Source: an uncultured Oscillibacter sp.
Lineage (GTDB): Bacteria > Bacillota > Clostridia > Oscillospirales > Oscillospiraceae
Direction: 5' to 3'
DNA length: 37,744 nt
Assembly (NCBI RefSeq): GCF_947654275.1
Contig: NZ_CANTJS010000026.1
Location: 1 to 37,744 of the forward strand
Shown here: positions 33,966 through 37,744 of the stretch, one piece after another
How the letters are laid out: each line of letters opens with the position of its first letter
Position numbering within the stretch: the stretch's first letter is position 1
The notes under the pieces: model-generated
Database searches by the model: none
What the model saw: only the letters and a program-made list of their open reading frames with translations
What the model was told of the DNA's origin: nothing
Position numbers and translations under genes: made by a program

Positions 33966-34982
33966 TTGAAATACGGCAAAACGATTACGGTTCTTTTTTT
34001 CGCCGCGGCGCTGATGTGGCTTGCCGGCTGCGGCGGCGGGGAAGGTACAGGAGAGGGCGCATACCAGCGGGTGAACCTCGCCATGGCGGTCAACGGAACG
34101 GATACCCAGATCGATTCCCTGGTGGCAAACTACTTCGCAGAGCTGGTGGTAGAGCGCTCCGAAGGAAACATCGTCATCGACGTGTTCCCCAACGATACCC
34201 TGGCAGGAGGCAACAGCACAAAAGGCATCGAATACATCGTGACAGGCGGCTCCGACCTGGGGGCATACGCCACCAGCGTCTTGGCAAACCTGGAGCCGAA
34301 AATCTCCGTAGCGACCATCCCCTGGTCCTTCACGTCCTATCAGCAAGCCCGAGAGGTCATTGACGGGACCGGAGGGGAATACTATGCCCAGCTTCTGGAG
34401 CCCAAGGGCATCACCTATCTCGGGTCCTTCCACAATGGATTCCGGCAGTTAACCAACAGCAAGCGGCCCGTCACCAGCCCCGAGGATTTAAGGGGCCTGA
34501 AAATCCGCGTTCCCGGTTCCGCCGTCTATATGAACGTTTTCGACGCCCTGGGGGCTAACCCTACCGCTATGAGCTGGAGCGAGGTCTTCACCGCCATCCA
34601 GCAGGGCACCATCGACGGACAGGAAAACGGCTGCTCCATCACGAAGTCCGCCAAAATGGACGAGGTGCAGAAATACATGACCATCTGGAACTACAGCTAT
34701 GAAAACGACCTCTTTGTGGCTAACACAAAAATTTGGGAGAGCTTGGAGGAGAACACCCGGCAGTTGCTCCGGGAATGCGCCCTGGAGGCCTGCAACTGGG
34801 GCCGCGACAAGCTGGAGGCGGACGAGGAGGCCCTGATCCAGGGCTTCAGGGATGTGGGTATGCAGGTGGACATTCTGACAGAAGAACAGCTGGCGGTTTT
34901 CCAGGAAGCTGTTGCCGGCGTCACCGCCGAGCTGAAAGCTGATTATGGGCAGGAAGCCTGCACTGCCTTCGGCATGGAATAA
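33966..34982 (+). CDS. dctP: TRAP transporter substrate-binding protein (DctP family), lipoprotein
   Basis: A 338-residue secreted receptor with signal and lipobox LAGC (lipidated Cys22). The DctP family is recognised from the Gln/Asp-rich first helix, PNDTLAGGNSTKGIEYIVTG, YLGSFHNGFRQLTNSKRPVT, the carboxylate-binding Arg in LKIRVPGS and EVFTAIQQGTIDGQENG. TRAP systems bring in organic acids such as C4-dicarboxylates, sugar acids or sialic acid with sodium. The start codon is TTG 33966 with TTGGAGGTG before it. It starts an operon with dctQ and dctM. Confidence 0.92.
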   Translation: MKYGKTITVLFFAAALMWLAGCGGGEGTGEGAYQRVNLAMAVNGTDTQIDSLVANYFAELVVERSEGNIVIDVFPNDTLAGGNSTKGIEYIVTGGSDLGAYATSVLANLEPKISVATIPWSFTSYQQAREVIDGTGGEYYAQLLEPKGITYLGSFHNGFRQLTNSKRPVTSPEDLRGLKIRVPGSAVYMNVFDALGANPTAMSWSEVFTAIQQGTIDGQENGCSITKSAKMDEVQKYMTIWNYSYENDLFVANTKIWESLEENTRQLLRECALEACNWGRDKLEADEEALIQGFRDVGMQVDILTEEQLAVFQEAVAGVTAELKADYGQEACTAFGME

Positions 34983-34996
34983 GGGGGGAGGAAAGT

Positions 34997-35476
34997 ATGC
35001 TGGAAAAAATCGAAAAGGTGGTCTCCTGCGTCTGCGTCTCCGTCATGGCGGTGCTGGTGTTCGCCAACGTCATCGCCCGCTATGTGTTCAACCATTCCTT
35101 AGCCTTCTCCGATGAGATGTCCACCTATCTCTTTGTGCTTATGAGCTTCATGGGCACCGCCATCGCCGCCCGCCGCAGAGCCCATCTGGGCCTCTCCATC
35201 GTGACGGACCGGGTGAGTCCCAAGGTGCGGAAGACCATCAACATCGTTATGTATATCATCGCGGCGCTGTTTTGTCTGCTGATCGTGGTTTTCGGCGTGC
35301 AGATGGTCCTCAGCCAGTACCGCCTGGGCCAGGAGACCGCGGCCATGCAGTGGCCGGAGTGGATTTACGGCTCCTTTGTACCCATCGGCGCGGCCTTCTC
35401 CATGATTGCCTTTATCGAGGGGGCGGTGGACATGGCAAAGGAAACGGCGCAAGAAGCGCAGAAGGAGGAGGCATAA
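34997..35476 (+). CDS. dctQ: TRAP transporter small membrane subunit (DctQ)
   Basis: A 159-residue protein with four helices, starting MLEKIEKVVSCVCVSVMAVL. Family marks are ARYVFNHSLAFSDEMSTYLF, MGTAIAARRRAHLG and QWPEWIYGSFVPIGA. The first acidic/basic C-terminal residues (KETAQEAQKEEA) end next to the dctM ATG. GGGGGGAGG precedes its ATG. Confidence 0.93.
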   Translation: MLEKIEKVVSCVCVSVMAVLVFANVIARYVFNHSLAFSDEMSTYLFVLMSFMGTAIAARRRAHLGLSIVTDRVSPKVRKTINIVMYIIAALFCLLIVVFGVQMVLSQYRLGQETAAMQWPEWIYGSFVPIGAAFSMIAFIEGAVDMAKETAQEAQKEEA

Positions 35477-36766
35477 ATGGTAGGTCTGTCGCTGTTAGGT
35501 ATTTTTATTGTTCTGCTGGCCCTGGGCGCGCCCATCGCCATCTGCTTGGGCATGTCCAGCGTGGCGGCCATCCTGGTTCAGGGGGCGGGGAAGCCCCTGG
35601 AGGCCATCATGAGCGTCCTGCCCCGGCTGTGTTCCTCCGCCAGCAGCAAGTTTGTTCTTCTGGCGATCCCCTTCTTTATCCTCTCCGGCAATGTTATGGA
35701 GAAGGCGGGCATCTCAGGGCGGCTCATCAACCTAGCGGAGCGCTGTCTGGGCCACATCAAGGGCGGCATGGCCATCGTATGCGTGGTGGTGTCCTGTTTC
35801 TTTGCCGCTATCTCGGGCTCCGGCCCCGCCACCGTAGCGGCTCTGGGTCTCATTATGATCCCCGCCCTGGTGAAGGCCGGATATCCCGCCGCATTTTCCT
35901 GCGCCCTCATGGCGGCGGGAGGAGCCATCGGTGTGGTCATTCCTCCCTCCATTACCTTCGTGGTCTATGGCTCCATAGCCGACGCCTCCATCACCAAGCT
36001 CTTTATCGCCGGAATGCTGCCGGGCCTGTGCATGGGCGCGGCGCTGATTGTGGCCTCCCTGGTACTGGGCCGGAGGCTGGATTTAAAGGTGATGCCCAAA
36101 GCCTCGGGACAAGAGCGCTGGCAGGCCTTCAAGGGTGCCTTCTGGGGCCTTTTGATGCCGGTCATCATCCTGGGCGGCATTTACGGCGGCATCTTCACCC
36201 CCACAGAGGCGGCGGCGGTATCGGTGTTCTACGGTCTGATCGTGGGCGTCTTTGTCTACAGGGAAATCGACCTCAAGAAAACAGTCGACATCCTTATCGA
36301 CTCGTGCAGCACCACAGCCACGGTTATGTTCATCACCATGGGCGCGACGCTCTTCGCTTACGTCCTGACCCGGGCCCGGCTGGACCAGGTCATCGAGCAG
36401 TTCATGCTCTAGGTCACCGGCGGGAACTGGATTGTGTTCTTCCTGATTGTGAACACCGTCCTGCTGATTGCCGGCTGTTTCCTGGATTCCACCTCCGCCC
36501 TGTACATCTTTACGCCGCTGTTCGCTCCCGTGGCCCTGCAGCTGGGAATCCATCCCATCCACCTGGGCGTGGTCATGATTGTAAACCTGGCCATCGGCCT
36601 GTTCACACCGCCGGTTGGCGTGAACCTGTACGTGGCCTGCGGCATAGGGGACATTAAAATCGAGGAGATCAGCAAGGGCATTGTTCCCTGTCTCCTGGCG
36701 GAGCTGGTGGTCCTGCTCCTGGTGACCTATATCCCCAGCCTTTCCCTGATGTTTGCCGGCGCCTGA
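35477..36766 (+). pseudogene. dctM: TRAP transporter large permease (DctM) with in-frame TAG
   Basis: Two parts in one frame, 35477-36412 (311 residues) and 36413-36766, are separated only by TAG at 36410-36412, codon 312 of 430. Joined, they give a 429-codon protein of normal DctM length. Landmarks are ALGAPIAICLGMSSVAAIL, SGNVMEKAGISGRLINLAE, the SGSGPATVAALG ion-motif segment, GVVIPPSITFVVYG, and after the stop GCFLDSTSALYIFTPLFAPV and GLFTPPVGVNLYVACGIGD. The stop lies between EQFML and VTGGNW, before a helix. The second half starts without a ribosome site, and the last helices carry the second sodium and substrate motifs, so the permease should be inactive unless the stop is suppressed or is a sequence error. 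AAGGAGGAGG precedes the ATG. Confidence 0.85.
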
Positions 36767-36893
36767 GTTCGGCTTCCTCCATCCCGGGGTCTCTTCCCTG
36801 GGGCGGAGGGGCAGAACCGGCAATCTCTCCAAATTTCCCCGGTATTTTTCGCCAAAATGGAAAAACGAAAGAACTTGAGAAAAAGCCCTTGAC

Positions 36894-36906
36894 TTTGTCA
36901 GACAAA
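36894..36906 (+). promoter_or_regulatory. Operator 1 of the transketolase promoter
   Basis: TTTGTCAGACAAA is a perfect 13-base palindrome inside the -35/-10 spacer. Occupation would block RNA polymerase. The core equals the one in the TRAP operon. Confidence 0.7.
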
Positions 36907-36930
36907 AGGCTTATCTTTTATTCAAGCTAA

Positions 36931-36941
36931 TTGTCTGACAT
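36931..36941 (+). promoter_or_regulatory. Operator 2 of the transketolase promoter
   Basis: TTGTCTGACAT holds the reverse complement of the same core (TGTCTGACA), centred 36 bases after operator 1, in the early transcribed region. Two sites about 3.4 helical turns apart suggest cooperative repression. Confidence 0.65.
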
Positions 36942-37005
36942 ACAACAAACGACATACGACCTAGAAATCCATCCATACAAAAATGAATCATGAGGTGATT
37001 TGAAG

Positions 37006-37744
37006 ATGAACAACATTTCTATCCAGGAACTCAAGAACACCGCGACCCGGATGCGCATGAAGGTCGTCGACATGATCTACAAGGCGCAGTCCGGCCATCC
37101 CGGCGGCTCCCTCTCCGCGGCGGACTTCGTCACCGCCTGTTACTTCAAGTACATGAACCTGAATCCCAAGGACCCCCGCTGGCCCGCCCGGGACCGGATG
37201 GTCCTCTCCAAGGGCCATGTCTGCCCCATCCAGTACGCCTGCCTTGCCTCCGTGGGCTTCTTCCCCGAAGAGACGCTGGACACCCTCCGGAAAGAGGGCT
37301 CCATGCTCCAGGGCCATCCTTCCATGAACAAGTGCCCGGGCATCGACATCTCCACCGGCTCCCTGGGTCAGGGCCTGGCCTGCGCAGCGGGCATGGCCCT
37401 GGCGGGCAAGCTGGATAAGAAAAACTACAAGGTCTTCTGCGTCGTGGGCGACGGCGAGGCCCAGGAGGGCGAAATCTGGGAGGCCGCCAACACCGCCAGC
37501 AAATACGGCCTGGATAATTTGATCACCTTCGTGGATTTCAACAATCTCCAGCTGGACGGAACCTGCGACGAAATCATGCCCAACGGCGACCTGGGCGCCA
37601 AGTTCCGGGCCTTTGGCTGGGAGACCATCGAGATTGACGGCCACAGTATGGAGGAAATCGTGGCGGCTTTGGACAAATGCTACGCCTCCCGGAATGGAAA
37701 GCCCAAATGTATCTATGGACACACCGTCAAGGGCAAGGGCGTAT
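37006..37744 (+). CDS. Transketolase, N-terminal (TPP-binding) subunit, runs off window
   Basis: The visible 246 residues are the pyrophosphate-binding half of a transketolase: AQSGHPGGSLSAADF with H31, RDRMVLSKGHVCPIQYA with H71, STGSLGQGL, the TPP motif GDGEAQEGEIWEAANTASKY (148-167) ending in DFNN, and HTVKGKGV. In Gram-positive gut bacteria transketolase is often split in two genes, and the start MNNISIQELKNTATRMR fits the short N-terminal subunit of about 270-280 residues, so a C-subunit should follow. GAGGTGA precedes ATG 37006. The shared operators tie it to the TRAP transporter, so it may serve breakdown of the imported compound rather than the general pentose phosphate pathway. Confidence 0.92.
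   Translation, partial: MNNISIQELKNTATRMRMKVVDMIYKAQSGHPGGSLSAADFVTACYFKYMNLNPKDPRWPARDRMVLSKGHVCPIQYACLASVGFFPEETLDTLRKEGSMLQGHPSMNKCPGIDISTGSLGQGLACAAGMALAGKLDKKNYKVFCVVGDGEAQEGEIWEAANTASKYGLDNLITFVDFNNLQLDGTCDEIMPNGDLGAKFRAFGWETIEIDGHSMEEIVAALDKCYASRNGKPKCIYGHTVKGKGV

Larger units (their letters stand above)
36767..37005 (+). promoter_or_regulatory. Regulatory spacer before the transketolase gene
   Basis: TTGACT (36889-36894), a 17-base spacer and TATCTT (36912-36917) form the promoter, predicted start near 36924. A weak CCTCC/GGAGG hairpin just after dctM may end that operon. Two copies of the TGTCAGACA palindrome flank the start. Confidence 0.65.

Noticed and set aside
36410..36412. Pyrrolysine or selenocysteine recoding of the dctM stop
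   Set aside because: The stop is TAG, so selenocysteine (TGA) is excluded. No pyrrolysine insertion is known for TRAP permeases and no Pyl genes are in the window. A mutation or sequence error is simpler.

Overview
The window looks like the chromosome of a gut-type Clostridia bacterium, probably Oscillospiraceae (Flavonifractor/Lawsonibacter-like). This is inferred from three things seen here: GC-rich coding sequence with strong AGGAGG ribosome binding sites, zinc-ribbon forms of L24, S14 and L36, and a KOW-domain protein between map and infA. The genus cannot be fixed by eye.

Region 1 (1-5030) looks like the end of an integrated element and is AT-richer than the rest. On the minus strand it carries a very large HD plus GHKL (Hsp90-like) ATPase, cut by the left edge. 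Next comes a tyrosine integrase without its N-terminal arm domain. The junction runs into the C-terminal stub of a GH5 glucanase. That stub is followed by a GPH-family sugar transporter which loses homology after about 142 residues, so this is a decayed glycan-use locus.

Region 2 (6090-8800) has an SLH-domain surface protein interrupted by one in-frame TAA. After it lies about 840 bp without a convincing gene: a 125-nt nested inverted repeat, then a promoter, three hairpins and a terminator that look like a small-RNA unit. A strong promoter and a leader with an internal terminator then precede rpsJ.

Region 3 (8805-25161) is the S10-spc-alpha superoperon in canonical order, from rpsJ to rplQ, including secY, adk, map, a KOW protein, infA, rpmJ and rpoA. 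Oddities are a long Gly/Arg/Gln-rich tail on S3, a repeated tail on L3, and a MITE-like inverted-repeat insertion between rpsZ and rpsH. A perfectly periodic 82-bp tandem array sits between two terminators just after rplQ.

Region 4 (25747-33612) holds a polysaccharide deacetylase, a divergent AraC regulator, and a carbohydrate ABC operon (binding protein, two permeases, a small membrane protein) ending in a GH112 beta-galactosyl-N-acetylhexosamine phosphorylase. It looks like import and phosphorolysis of host-type galacto-N-biose/lacto-N-biose sugars.

Region 5 (33861-37744) holds a TRAP transporter (dctP, dctQ, and a dctM broken by an in-frame TAG) and the start of a split transketolase. Both transcription units carry the same TGTCAGACA palindrome at their promoters, which suggests one repressor, not encoded here, controls them together.
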